A DNA stretch of 64,000 bases. It comes from Photobacterium sp. JCM 19050. GTDB taxonomy: Bacteria; Pseudomonadota; Gammaproteobacteria; Enterobacterales; Vibrionaceae. The translations under genes were made by a program, and so were the position numbers. Shown here piece after piece: positions 1 to 12,845 of the stretch. Where the stretch lies: positions 22,694 through 86,693 of the forward strand of contig BAXG01000023.1 of assembly GCA_001310455.1 (NCBI GenBank). Direction: 5' to 3'. Under the pieces are notes generated by a model. That model was not told where the DNA came from, did not search any database, and saw only the letters and a list, made by a program, of their open reading frames with translations. How positions within the stretch are numbered: position 1 is the stretch's first letter; each line of letters opens with the position of its first letter.

Positions 1-1258
1 CAGCTTTCCTGATTCAGGCTGCTCATTTCCACCCCATTTATTTTCAGGCTGCCCCGGTAGGGAAGGAACCCTAAAATGGCATTAACCAAGCTGGTTTTGC
101 CTGCACCGCTCGGACCTACCAGCGCTACTTTCTCACCAGCTGCGATTCGGAAAGTCAGCGGGCCGGCCAGTGTGACACCATCCGGGCTGAGCACTTCCAG
201 GTTTTCGGCGGATATTGATACAGAGTCCGGAGAGGGGATAACAGTATCTCCCCTTGCCATGCCTTCCGCTTTGGTATCAAGGAATTCAACAATCGATTCT
301 GCAGCACCGATTGCCTGGGCCTTGGCATGGTAGAAGGTGCCGAGATCGCGCAATGGCTGGTAGAACTCTGGTGCAAGAATCAAGACAAACAGACCGGTGA
401 ACAGTGTGATGGTGATGCCGTAGTGACCAAAGTTCAGCTCACCGATATAGCTGAAGCCAAAGTAAACCGCGGTAATTGCGATAGACAACGCGGTGAAAAA
501 CTCAAGGACGGCTGATGACAGGAAAGCAAGCCTGAGCACTTCCATGGTACGGCGTCGGAAATCTTCTGATGCATACTCTAGTTGCCGCGCTTCAGCTTCA
601 GCGCGGTTAAACAACCTGATGGTCGCCAAGCCGCGAAGACGATCATAGAAAAAACCGGACAAACGCTGGAGCGCTTTGAAATTCTTTCTGTTCGCTTCCG
701 CAGCTTTCATGCCTACCAATGCCATAAACAACGGCACCAGGGGGGCAGTGATCAAGAAGATCAAACCCGCAGCCCAGTTAACCGGAAATACGGCCACCAG
801 AATAATAAAAGGCACCATCACGGCAATCGCATCTGTGGCAGGTAGCGTGCGAAGAAATCCTGCATTTCCTCAACCTGCTCTAAGATGAGTGTTGCCCATG
901 TGCCAGCGGGTTTTCCCTGGATAAATGCCGGGCCAAGTATTCAGCTTTTCAAGGATCAACTGTCGCATATGGCGACGAATCTCTTCCCCACACCGAAACC
1001 CGGTAATTTCTTTTCCCCAACTGCAAGCAGCGCGCAGACAGATAACAACAGCAAGCACCACGAACTGGGCAACCAGTGTTGATTTATCTGCATGCTCAAT
1101 AATCAGGGCGTGAAGGATGGAGGCAATTAACGTTGCCTGGCCAACCAGCATGACGCTGAAAGAAATGCCAGGCCAACAGACATCAATAACCAGCGTTTGG
1201 CGAGTTTGCTCTGGACTTTAAGCCAGGCAGAGAGTGCTCGCTGTTTATCTTTTTCCAT
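1..1258 (-). CDS. cydD: CydD, thiol/glutathione ABC exporter subunit for cytochrome bd assembly (3' end outside window, frameshifted)
   Basis: Half of the inner-membrane CydDC heterodimer, which exports glutathione/cysteine and is needed for cytochrome bd assembly. Read across three interruptions, the minus strand gives a membrane domain starting MEKDKQRALSAWL, the conserved stretches FIQGKPAGTWATL, NWAAGLIFLITAP, SEDFRRRTMEVLRLAFLSS and LAPEFYQPLRDLGTFYH, and then the ATPase domain with Walker A GPSGAGKTS near 95-121. The sequence leaves the window before the signature motif. Reading frame changes occur near 1168, 931-937 (two bases) and 830, all explained by bases missing from short G or T runs, so I treat them as sequence errors. 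Lies 130 bp downstream of trxB on the same strand, the usual trxB-cydD-cydC order. Confidence 0.88.
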
Positions 1259-1352
1259 ACATCATACGTCGAATAAATGTGAAGGGAGGAGGGCAGTCCC
1301 CATTCTTAAAGGCTCAAAGAGGGGGGAATCTGTACGCTCAGCCCAAATACGG

Positions 1353-1378
1353 TAAAGGCCTGACAAGTCAGGCCTTTA
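1353..1378 (-). terminator. Hairpin between trxB and cydD
   Basis: Perfect 11-bp inverted repeat (taaaggcctga / tcaggccttta) with a 4-base loop, just past the trxB stop. There is no clear T tract on the minus strand, so it may attenuate or protect mRNA ends and need not terminate fully. Confidence 0.5.
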
Positions 1379-1391
1379 CGGGAAGATATGA

Positions 1392-2375
<984 letters not shown>

Positions 2376-2412
2376 CTAATTTCGAGTGATGGGCAGATTT
2401 TAGGTAAAATAG

Positions 2413-2448
2413 GCAACTAAAGAAAGAGCACCAGTGAAGGTGCTCTTT
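2413..2448 (-). terminator. Terminator of ald
   Basis: Ten-base arms (aaagagcacc / ggtgctcttt, 2423-2448) form a stem that on the minus strand is followed by CTTTCTTTAGTT. It lies between the ald stop and trxB. Confidence 0.75.
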
Positions 2449-2527
2449 GCTAATTCGTATGGTTTATAACCAATTGGTGTCAAATGGGGAAATAAAATGC
2501 ATTACCCCTAAACTTTATAAGGCCTAA

Positions 2528-3646
2528 TCAACCTTCCAAAGCAACCATTGGGTCAACATATTCCAGGTCAAAACTTTCAGCGACTTCACGACAGGTTACC
2601 TGCCCATGAATGACATTCAGTCCATCGCGGAAGTGACTGTCACCGAGCAATGCGTTTTTGTAGCCTTGGTTTGCCAGTTTGACGATAAATGGCAGTGTTG
2701 CGTTGTTGAGTGCAAAGGTTGATGTGCGGGCAACGGCCCCCGGCATATTGGCAACACAGTAATGCACAACATCGTCAACGATATAGGTCGGATCGGCATG
2801 TGTAGTGGCGTGGGATGTTTCAAAACATCCCCCTTGGTCAATGGCCACATCGACTACAGCACTACCGGGTTTCATCTTTTTGATAAGTGCTTTAGTAACC
2901 AATTTTGGGGCAGCAGCACCCGGAATCAGGACTGCACCAATAACCAAATCGGCAGCGATTACGTGCTGCTCCAGGGCCTCATGTGTGGAATAAACGACTT
3001 TTGCCCGCCCCTGGAATTCCTCATCCAATTTGCGAAGTGTGTCAACATTTCGATCTAAAATTGTTACATCCGCTCGAAGGCCTACGGCCATCCGGGCTGC
3101 ATTGGAACCGACGACACCGCCGCCTAAAACAACGACTTTAGCGGGTGCCACACCTGGCACTCCGCCCAGCAATAATCCGGTACCACCGCGAGATTTCTCT
3201 AAAGTTTGAGCACCAGCCTGAATAGACATTCGTCCTGCGACTTCGGACATTGGCGCTAAAAGTGGCAATCTACCATGAGAATCTGTTACGGTTTCGTATG
3301 CGATACAGACAGCTTTACTCTTGATAAGGTCTTCTGTTTGTGGAAAATCTGGAGCTAGGTGCAAATAAGTGAACAAAATTTGTCCTTCGCGCAGCATAGC
3401 GCGCTCGACAGCTTGAGGTTCCTTAACTTTTACAATCATATCTGCGCCAGCAAAGATGTCTGCGGCGGATGGAAGGATTGATGCACCTGCAGTCACATAG
3501 TCTTCGTCAGTAAATCCAATGCCTGAACCGGCTTGAGTTTCGACTATCACTGTGTGGCCGTGGGTAATAAGTTCTCTAACGGACGCGGGAACCATGCCGA
3601 CACGATATTCATGGTTCTTAATTTCCTTAGGTACGCCAATAATCAT
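2528..3646 (-). CDS. ald: Alanine dehydrogenase
   Basis: NAD-dependent interconversion of L-alanine with pyruvate and ammonia in the cytoplasm. The 372-residue protein has the family start MIIGVPKEIKNHEYRVG, the substrate/catalytic region around YLHLAPDF, a Rossmann motif VVVLGGGVVGSNAARMAVGL and the C-terminal HYCVANMPGAVARTSTFALN. Intact. It is divergent from lrp across a 165-bp region, an arrangement usual where Lrp-family regulators control ald, so Lrp control is plausible but no operator was identified. E. coli K-12 lacks this gene, which helps place the window outside the Enterobacteriaceae. Confidence 0.96.
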   Translation of the reverse strand: MIIGVPKEIKNHEYRVGMVPASVRELITHGHTVIVETQAGSGIGFTDEDYVTAGASILPSAADIFAGADMIVKVKEPQAVERAMLREGQILFTYLHLAPDFPQTEDLIKSKAVCIAYETVTDSHGRLPLLAPMSEVAGRMSIQAGAQTLEKSRGGTGLLLGGVPGVAPAKVVVLGGGVVGSNAARMAVGLRADVTILDRNVDTLRKLDEEFQGRAKVVYSTHEALEQHVIAADLVIGAVLIPGAAAPKLVTKALIKKMKPGSAVVDVAIDQGGCFETSHATTHADPTYIVDDVVHYCVANMPGAVARTSTFALNNATLPFIVKLANQGYKNALLGDSHFRDGLNVIHGQVTCREVAESFDLEYVDPMVALEG

Positions 3647-3811
3647 CCTGTATATACTCCGTAAGACAGTGGTTTTTACTAGTCGTTTGCTATGAGCTCC
3701 TATTTATGGCTAGTATAGTTTGCAATCAGCGGGATTTGATGCTGAAAATTAAAAAAACGTTAACGAGAGCGTTATATTTTTTTGCAAGGAAGTGAGAAGG
3801 TGGAATAAAAA
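3647..3811. promoter_or_regulatory. Divergent ald/lrp intergenic region
   Basis: 165 bp holding the promoters of both genes. AT-rich on the lrp side, with a small inverted repeat taacg-agag-cgtta at 3761-3774, about 40 bp before lrp. I could not assign -35/-10 boxes or Lrp sites with confidence. Confidence 0.4.
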
Positions 3812-4306
3812 ATGGTAGATAGTAAAAAGAAGCCGAACAAGGAACTGGACCGCATTGATCGCAATATTCTCAATGAGCTCCAAAAGGACGGCCGTATCTC
3901 GAACGTAGAGTTGTCCAAGCGCGTTGGACTTTCGCCCACACCATGTTTAGAACGTGTTCGCAGACTTGAGCGTCAGGGTTACATCACTGGTTATACTGCA
4001 TTGTTGAACCCGCAGTACCTGGATGCATCTCTGCTGGTCTTTGTTGAAATCACTTTGAACCGAGGTGCGCCAGACGTATTTGACCAGTTCAACAAGGCGG
4101 TACAGCAGTTGGAAGACATTCAGGAATGTCATCTGGTTTCCGGCGACTTCGATTACCTGTTGAAGACCCGAGTATCTGATATGTCTGCTTATCGCAAACT
4201 GTTGGGTGAGACGCTGCTTCGCCTTCCGGGTGTGAATGACACCCGTACCTACGTGGTTATGGAAGAAGTGAAACAGACTAACCAACTGGTTATTAAAACT
4301 CGTTAA
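3812..4306 (+). CDS. lrp: Leucine-responsive regulatory protein
   Basis: Global transcription regulator of amino-acid metabolism. At 164 residues it has exactly the E. coli length. It carries an N-terminal winged HTH (LDRIDRNILNELQKDGRISN, then VELSKRVGLSPTPCLERVRRL, residues about 13-55) and a C-terminal RAM/AsnC ligand-binding domain (EITLNRGAPDVFDQF to the end). Intact. Followed by a strong terminator, so monocistronic; ftsK begins 200 bp downstream. Confidence 0.97.
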   Translation: MVDSKKKPNKELDRIDRNILNELQKDGRISNVELSKRVGLSPTPCLERVRRLERQGYITGYTALLNPQYLDASLLVFVEITLNRGAPDVFDQFNKAVQQLEDIQECHLVSGDFDYLLKTRVSDMSAYRKLLGETLLRLPGVNDTRTYVVMEEVKQTNQLVIKTR

Positions 4307-4342
4307 TCCGAGTTTATAAACTAAAGTGGTTAAGAAGCATCC

Positions 4343-4376
4343 AAGCGGGTGGCGTTTTCGCCACCCGCTTTGTTTT
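4343..4376 (+). terminator. Terminator of lrp
   Basis: Twelve-base arms (aagcgggtggcg / cgccacccgctt) with a tttt loop, followed by tgttttt. Confidence 0.85.
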
Positions 4377-4505
4377 TGGCAAATTATGACTTTACCTTTA
4401 CGTGCAAAAGTTCAGGAAATCGCGCACTTTGGTATAACATAGGAAAGAGTTGAAGTATCCGCACGTGTTGCAAGGGCAGCATTCAGATAAAAATACAAGG
4501 TACCA

Positions 4506-7393
4506 ATGGAGTTTTCCCTGCGTCAGGAACCCAAAGAGTCCACGCCTAAGAAACGGTTAAATGGCTGGCAGCGCATCAAGGAAGCGCTATTTATTGTTGG
4601 ATTAATGGTTGCGCTTTTCACCTACGTGGCGTTGCTCACCTATAATTCTGCTGATCCGTCTTGGTCCCAGACCGCCTGGGATGGCCCCGTAAAAAACGCT
4701 GCCGGAGCGATGGGTGCATGGCTTGCTGACACCCTCTTTTTCATGTTCGGTGCACTGGCCTACCTTTTGCCATTGGCACTGGTATTGGGAACCTGGGTGT
4801 TCCTTAGACACCGGGATGCCTCCGAGCCGCTTAACTACACCATTCTCGGCACACGCATACTTGGACTCGTGGTCCTTTTCCTCACAAGTTGCAGCCTCGC
4901 TGACCTGAATTTCGATGACTTCTGGTATTTTTCATCCGGAGGCGTGGTGGGTGATGTGGTTACGGGTATGGTATTGCCACTGTTTAACGTACTCGGGACC
5001 ACGCTGGTCATGATGTTCCTCTGGGCTGCCGGTTTCACCCTGTTTACTGGCATATCCTGCTTACTATCGTTGACGCGCTGGGAGAGTGGGTACTGGAAGG
5101 CGTTGACTGGGTTCTGGCGAAAGCCAGGGGTGAAAAATCCGAAGTTCATTCTGCTTTCGACAGTCGTGGAGACGATGAAAACCTTGAGATGACTGACCTT
5201 GATGTGCTTGCCAAACCGCTGCGTGCGAAAAGTGAGGACATGGCTGCAGAGCCGCAGGCCGTTGAGACGTCTGGTGACAGCACCAAACCAAAACAATCCA
5301 ACAACGCTGCGCTGTCATCAGATGCTTTCGACATGCCGGATATTCTGATGTCTTCTCCCGTTACTGGTGAACATGAAACTGATCCGGAAGATAATCGCGT
5401 CGAGCCAATCATCCATTTCCCTGAGGAACAGACGTCATCAGACGTGCTTCTTCCTTGGCAGAATGTTGAAAATGGCTCGGACAATAATGTCCGAGAGGAA
5501 GACGTGTCTGAGCACCACGAGACGTCTGAATCTGTGGTTGAGGAAATCGCATTCCACGATGACCATGCACTGGATCAAACTGATACAGACAACCTTCACA
5601 CAGATACCTTTGCAGACGATGTGCTGGATTTCACTGAAGACGATGGACAATGGCAGCAGGCAGAGACTTCCCAATCTGAGCCGTCTGCCGCAGCAGAACA
5701 TGGCGAATCACTTGCGCCAGACGAAGCTGCCCCAACGCCTCACGCACAGTTCACTGAATTCAAGCCGGTAGAACCAGACCGTGAAAGCTCGGATGAGGAA
5801 GAAGATCCGTTTATGGAGACCATCCGGGAAGCGAAGGCGAAGGAAGCTGCCAAGATTCACCCGTTCCTGCGCCGTCAGGAAGAAAACCTGCCGAAGCCCA
5901 AAGAACCGTTGCCGACTGTCGACCTTCTCGACCCACCTCGCAAGACGGTTCAGCGCGCTTCCCGCGAAGAGCTGGAGCATACCGCCCGACTGGTTGAAGC
6001 ACGTCTGTCTGACTATAAAATTGATGCGAAGGTTGTTGGTGTCTATCCGGGGCCGGTGATTACCCGTTATGAACTCGAACTGGCACCGGGTGTAAAAGTC
6101 AGCCGGATTTCTGGTCTGTCAAAAGATATCGCCCGATCCCTTTCTGCATCAGCCGTTCGTGTGGTTGAGGTTATCCCGGGTAAACCTTATATCGGACTTG
6201 AACTGCCAAACGCCCACCGGGAAATGGTGTCGATGTCGGAAGTGGTAGATAGTGAACGCTTTAAGCAGTCCAAGTCACCGCTGTCTGTGGTGCTTGGTAA
6301 GAATATCGCCGGTGAGTCAGTGGTGACTGACCTGGCTAAAACGCCGCACCTGCTGGTGGCCGGTACAACCGGTTCCGGTAAGTCTGTGGGTGTTAACGTT
6401 ATGATTGTCAGCATGCTTTACAAGGCTTCGCCTGAAGAAGTGCGTTTCATCATGATTGACCCGAAAATGTTGGAGCTTTCTGTTTACGAAGGCATTCCTC
6501 ATTTGCTGACGGAAGTGGTTACTGACATGAAGGATGCCGGTAATGCGCTGCGTTGGTGTGTGGGTGAGATGGAACGCCGCTACAAATTGATGTCCATGCT
6601 TGGCGTACGAAACATTGCGGGCTTTAATGACAAGGTGAAAGAAGCGGAAGAAGCGAACCATCCGATTCCGGACCCTCTGTGGAAGCCGGGTGACAGTATG
6701 GATCCCGAAGCCCCGATGCTGGAAAAATTGCCTTATATCGTTGTGGTAGTGGATGAATTTGCTGACCTGATGATGGTTGTAGGCAAAAAGGTGGAAGAGC
6801 TGATTGCCCGTCTCGCCCAGAAAGCGCGTGCGGCCGGTATACACCTTGTCCTTGCCACGCAGCGTCCATCCGTGGACGTTATTACAGGTCTCATCAAGGC
6901 GAACATTCCGTCTCGCGTAGCGTTCACGGTATCCACTAAAACAGACTCTCGAACCATCCTTGACCAAGGTGGTGCGGAATCGTTGCTGGGCATGGGTGAC
7001 ATGCTGTTTATGATGAACGGCTCTAACCATCCGGAACGTGTTCACGGTGCATTTGTCAGTGACGACGAAGTACACCGGGTGGTCAGCAACTGGAAAGCAC
7101 GCGGTAAACCGAATTACATTGAGAGTATCCTCAATGACGATCAGGGTGCGGATTCCCTCCTGCCGGGTGAAACAGGAAGCACTGATGACGACCTGGATCC
7201 GCTGTTTGATCAGGTGGTTGAGTTCGTGACTGACAGCCGCCGCGGCTCGGTTTCCGGTGTTCAGCGTCGCTTTAAAATTGGTTACAACCGGGCTGCACGC
7301 ATTGTCGAGCAGTTGGAAGCGCATGGTATCGTCAGTTCCCCGGGTCACAACGGAAACCGGGAAGTGTTGGCCCCGCCGCCTCCCCGTGACTGA
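4506..7393 (+). CDS. ftsK: DNA translocase FtsK (one frameshift)
   Basis: Septal DNA pump that clears chromosomes from the division plane and activates XerCD at dif. About 962 residues once repaired, a length common in Vibrio (E. coli 1,329, with a longer linker). The N-terminus has about four membrane segments (residues 25-190), followed by an acidic Glu/Asp-rich linker, then the RecA-like motor with Walker [13 protein letters not shown] (near residue 620), Walker [14 protein letters not shown], and a C-terminal winged-helix gamma domain that would read KOPS ([22 protein letters not shown]). The frame changes at 5059, where TCCTGC should read TCCTGGC ([12 protein letters not shown] continues in the second frame). 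Start ATG follows acaagg. Confidence 0.95.
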
Positions 7394-7413
7394 GTACCCC
7401 TGATTTAAATTAT

Positions 7414-7434
7414 AGGGAGCCATAAAGGCTCCCT
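7414..7434 (+). terminator. Hairpin between ftsK and lolA
   Basis: Arms agggagcc / ggctccct with a 5-base loop, no T tract. Probably an intercistronic hairpin, not a full terminator, because lolA starts 17 bp later. Confidence 0.4.
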
Positions 7435-7450
7435 AATTTGGAAAAAACGA

Positions 7451-8050
7451 ATGAAAAAAAGCCTTTTTCTATTGGTGATGATCGCACCGTTGGCATTGGC
7501 CAATCCTCAGGACAACCTGATCTCCCGCTTGGACAAAGTGAATGCCTTCAGTGCAGGATTCTCTCAAAAAGTCACCAGCGCTGACGGCGAAGTTATCAGT
7601 GTGGGGACGGGTACACTCGCAATTGAACGGCCGAACCTGTTTAACTGGACGACGGTTGAACCGGATGAAAATATTCTGGTATCTGATGGGAAAACACTTT
7701 GGTATTACAGTCCGTTCGTGGAACAGGTCACCGCAATGTGGCTGGATCAAGCCACTGATCAGACGCCGTTTACACTGCTAACCCGAAACAATAAAACAGA
7801 CTGGCAGCAGTACACCGTTACGCAAAAAGGGGATGTCTTTACCCTGACGCCAAAATCGCAGTCATCGCGTGTCGGTGAATTTGTTGTGGATGTAAAGAAA
7901 GACGGCGAAGTCGAAGGTTTTTCTGTGGTTGAACAGGATGGGCAAGTGAGCCAGTTCACTTTGAATAAATTTGTTGCTGCGAAGCCTAATGACAGTTTGT
8001 TCCACTTTACCCCGCCGGACGGTGTAGAGTTGGACGATCAGCGCCAGTAA
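7451..8050 (+). CDS. lolA: Outer-membrane lipoprotein carrier LolA
   Basis: Periplasmic chaperone that carries lipoproteins from the LolCDE complex to LolB. 199 residues (E. coli 203). A Sec signal peptide ([17 protein letters not shown], cleavage expected after ALA) is followed by the LolA fold with [42 protein letters not shown] and [12 protein letters not shown]. Intact. Sits between ftsK and rarA with short gaps (57 and 16 bp), the conserved ftsK-lolA-rarA order. Confidence 0.95.
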   Translation: MKKSLFLLVMIAPLALANPQDNLISRLDKVNAFSAGFSQKVTSADGEVISVGTGTLAIERPNLFNWTTVEPDENILVSDGKTLWYYSPFVEQVTAMWLDQATDQTPFTLLTRNNKTDWQQYTVTQKGDVFTLTPKSQSSRVGEFVVDVKKDGEVEGFSVVEQDGQVSQFTLNKFVAAKPNDSLFHFTPPDGVELDDQRQ

Positions 8051-8066
8051 AACACGGGAGTACCCG

Positions 8067-9403
8067 GTGAGTAATTTCAGCCTTAACTTTTCCTCTGACT
8101 TCCGCCCATTAGCAGCGCGCATGCGCCCGCTGACCCTTGACCAGTATATTGGTCAGCAACATTTGGTCGGGCCGGGTAAACCGCTGCGCCGTGCACTTGA
8201 AGCCGGCCAATTGCATTCCATGATCCTGTGGGGGCCTCCGGGTACGGGCAAAACCACGCTCGCAGAAGTGGCGGCCGGATATACCAATGCGGAAATTGAA
8301 CGGGTGTCCGCCGTAACATCCGGAGTGAAAGAGATTCGGGCTGCTATTGACAAGCGCGCCAGAACCAACTTGCCGGCCGGAAAACCATTCTGTTTGTGGA
8401 TGAGGTGCATCGCTTCAACAAAAGCCAGCAGGATGCGTTTTTACCGCATATCGAAGACGGTACCGTGGTGTTTATTGGTGCGACCACAGAAAACCCGTCG
8501 TTTGAACTTAACAATGCATTGCTGTCCCGGGCTCGGGTCTACAAGCTGACATCGCTGGAAAAAACGGACATTTTGAATGTCATTAACCAGGCATTGACCG
8601 ATAAAGAACGCGGGCTCGGAAACGATCAAATTGATGCACCTGACGCCCTGAAAAATGCGCTGGCAGAGCTGGTGGCAGGGGATGCCAGGATGTCACTGAA
8701 CTACCTTGAAATCCTGGTAGATATGGCTGCGGAAGGTGACGATGGTACCAAGCACCTTAGCCTCGACATGTTGTCGGAAGTGGCCGGTGAAAAAGTCGCC
8801 CGTTTCGACAACAAAGGGGATATTTGGTACGACCTGATTTCTGCATTCCATAAGTCCGTGCGCGGTTCTGACCCGGATGCGGCCTTGTACTGGTACGCCA
8901 GAATTGTGACTGCCGGTGGTGATCCGCTGTATGTCGCTCGCCGCCTGTTGGCAATTGCGTCAGAAGATATTGGCAATGCCGATCCCCGGGCAATGGAAAT
9001 TGCCATCAACGCCTGGGATTGTTTTAACCGTGTTGGCCCGTCAGAAGGAGAGCGAGCTATTGCCCAGGCCGCGGTGTACTGTGCTTGCGCACCAAAGAGC
9101 AACGCCGTTTATACCGCCTGGAAGCAGGCACTGAATGATGCAAGGGAAACCTCTGACTTTGAAGTGCCTGTTCACCTCAGGAATGCTCCAACGAAACTGA
9201 TGAAATCGATGGGTTACGGAGATGATTACCGCTATGCCCACGATGAGCCAAATGCCTACGCCGCAGGCGAGTCATATTTCCCGAAAGAGATGGCGGGGAC
9301 ACGGTATTACCAGCCGGTTGAACGAGGGCTTGAAATCAAACTGCGGGAAAAACTTGCATTTCTTGACCAACTGGATGCAGCCAGCCCGCGAAAGCGCTGG
9401 TAA
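8067..9403 (+). CDS. rarA: Replication-associated recombination protein A (one frameshift)
   Basis: AAA+ ATPase related to clamp-loader subunits that acts at stalled replication forks. 445 residues after repair (E. coli 447). Walker [10 protein letters not shown] and Walker [12 protein letters not shown] are in different frames: near 8372, TTGCC should read TTGGCC, joining [18 protein letters not shown]. The C-terminal part ([29 protein letters not shown] is the family signature region, around 8810-8900) is intact through [14 protein letters not shown]. The start is GTG at 8067, 16 bp after lolA. Confidence 0.94.
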
Positions 9404-9555
9404 AGGCGCATCCAGCGCAAAGAACCGCTAGGAAAATCGGTGTATTTTCGCTATTGTTTAACCCTTGAAGAATGACCGGATATTCAGGCTTTCTCACGAC
9501 CTGGGCGTCATTCATTTGTTCATGCAAAGACAACGAATCGATAAGTAGGATAAGC

Positions 9556-10841
<1,286 letters not shown>

Positions 10842-10857
10842 CCCTATCGAAACAGAT

Positions 10858-10885
10858 AAAACCGGTCTTGATGACCGGTTTTTTT
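10858..10885 (+). terminator. Terminator of serS
   Basis: aaaccggtc / gaccggttt stem followed by seven T residues. Confidence 0.85.
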
Positions 10886-11232
10886 ATGCGTTGAATCTAG
10901 GGCGCGTTTATCTTTCAATTTCCGCGCCTGCTTGACTGTAAAAATGTGCTTCATGGTAATAAATTGGGAATCCAATTTGGAAGGGTAAGCCGTCCTGTCC
11001 TGTTTTCAATATGTTAATCACGACGTCAGTTTTTTATAAACATTGATAGCAATAAATACATCCTCACAAATCCATAAACCTATCAATGACTAACTATCCA
11101 AAATTGTTAATACTATTAGCAATTGTAAGGTTAATGATGGTGATTCCGTCAGTTCCAGGCTGAAGATATCCATATTTCAGCCGATAACGGGAATTAACAC
11201 CTGGTGTACATGTATTTATAAAGGGACGTCGA
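10886..11232 (+). other. AT-rich intergenic region upstream of the Aer-type receptor
   Basis: About 350 bp without a credible gene on either strand. It holds the presumed receptor promoter (see 11180-11187). No RNA gene or repeat was recognised. Confidence 0.5.
11180..11187 (+). promoter_or_regulatory. Candidate sigma-28 (FliA) -10 element
   Basis: Exact GCCGATAA, the -10 consensus for flagellar sigma-28, 45 bp before the receptor start. The matching -35 position (about 11157-11164, aggctgaa) is a poor fit to TAAAGTTT, so this is a partial match supported by gene context. Confidence 0.35.
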
Positions 11233-12790
11233 ATGCGCATTAATCAGCCCGTCACGCAAAAAGAAAACCGGTATCCGGAGCATTACAATTTGCTTTCAAC
11301 AACTGATACCAAAGGCTTTATCAAATATGCAAGTAACGAATTTTGCGAAGTCGCGGGCTTTTCTCTCGAAGAGCTGAAGGGACAGCCTCATAACATGGTT
11401 CGCCATCCGGATATGCCTCCCGCTGCGTTTAAGGATATGTGGGAGCACCTCAAAAAGGGCAAATCCTGGATGGGAATGGTAAAAAACCGTTGTAAAAACG
11501 GGGACCATTACTGGGTTGACGCCTTTGCCACTCCGATTATGCATGACGGAAAAGCTTACGAGTATCAATCGGTGCGCTCCTGCCCTGACAGGCACCTTGT
11601 GGACAGGGCTGAGAAACTCTACCCGAAGCTCAAAGCCGGTAAGGTCCCGTTACAACTTAGATTGCCCCGCACGCGGTTGTGGCAGCGTTGCAGTCTTGCC
11701 TTCATCTTAGCGGCGATTTTGTCGTTTGTTGTCGGAATGTTTGCCGGGTTGCCGGCGGCAATGGCGGTACAGTTGGTGCTTCGGTTGCCATTGTGTATTC
11801 AGCAACCCGCCGACTGGAGAAACTGACAACGGAAGCGCGTAAGAGCTTCGATAATCCCATGATGGAACTTGTTTATACCGGTGCAGTGGGAGATGTGTCT
11901 GAATTGGAATTGGCACTGAAGATGCGCGCAGCAGAACTTAATGCCGTTGTCGGCCGCATCATGGACTCCAGCGAGCAGGTACTTGGTGCGGCTTCCCGTG
12001 CGAACGAGAACGGGCGTGAGACCGCAAGCAACATTGAAGCGCAAAATGCAGAAACGGATCAGATGGCGGCGGCTATCAACCAGATGTCTGCAACCAGTAA
12101 TGACATGGCCAACAATACACAGTCAGCGTCTGATGCGGCCTCTCAGGCTCAGGATGCCAGCCAGGATGGTATGAACACTGTCTCCCAGACTGTGGAAGCC
12201 ATCAACCAACTAGCCAGCCAACTCGACAATGCATCCAAGGTTATTGCTGACCTTGAAGAGCATGGTAAGCGCATTGGTGCAGTCTCTGATGTGATAAGCG
12301 GCATTGCGGAACAAACGAACCTTCTGGCTCTGAACGCTGCTATCGAAGCTGCCCGGGCTGGTGAACAAGGGCGGGGTTTTGCAGTGGTTGCTGATGAAGT
12401 GCGTGCACTTGCCCAGCGTACACAAGAATCTACATCAGAAATTCAGACTGTTATTTCTGAGATTCAAAGCGGTACCAGTCAGGCGGTCGATGCAATGGCC
12501 AAGGTACTGAATTGTCAGCAGGCTGTGTGGATACCGCCAACCGCGCAGGGGAGGCAATCCAGCGGGCGCAGTCACTGGTGAATGACATCAGTGACCGAAA
12601 CCACCAGATTGCGACAGCCGTTGAAGAGCAGGCAGCAGTTGCGCAGGAGATGAACTCCAACGTCCAGTCGATTTCCGAAGTGTCTCAGGCTAACGTTGCA
12701 CTTGCCGGGGAAAGTGTTACTGAAACATCCCGCTTGGTTGATCTCCTGGATGAGCAGCGCCAACTGGTTATCCAGTTCAGGAAGAAGTAG
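11233..12790 (+). CDS. aer: Aer-type PAS-domain energy-taxis receptor (two frameshifts)
   Basis: Chemoreceptor sensing redox state through a cytoplasmic PAS domain and signalling to CheA. About 519 residues after repair (E. coli Aer 506). PAS at residues 15-120 has the Aer-like features [35 protein letters not shown] and [15 protein letters not shown]; a hydrophobic membrane stretch lies near 155-200; the signalling tip contains [20 protein letters not shown] and ends QFRKK. Frames change at 11778 (GTGC should be GTGGC) and 12509 (CTGAATT should be CTGGAATT). Monocistronic with its own terminator. FAD binding is inferred from family. Confidence 0.9.
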
Positions 12791-12817
12791 GCCTTGTTGC
12801 TGTACTGGTGTCTCAGA

Positions 12818-12845
12818 AAGGCTGCAAATTCTGCAGCCTTTTTCA
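12818..12845 (+). terminator. Terminator of the Aer-type receptor
   Basis: aaggctgca / tgcagcctt stem followed by ttttt; overlaps the end of the convergent gene at 12843. Confidence 0.75.

Noticed and set aside
6317..7423. Long minus-strand ORF (368 codons) opposite ftsK
   Set aside because: It is the shadow of the ftsK motor domain on the other strand. The plus strand encodes clear FtsK motifs and the antisense product has no recognisable domain.
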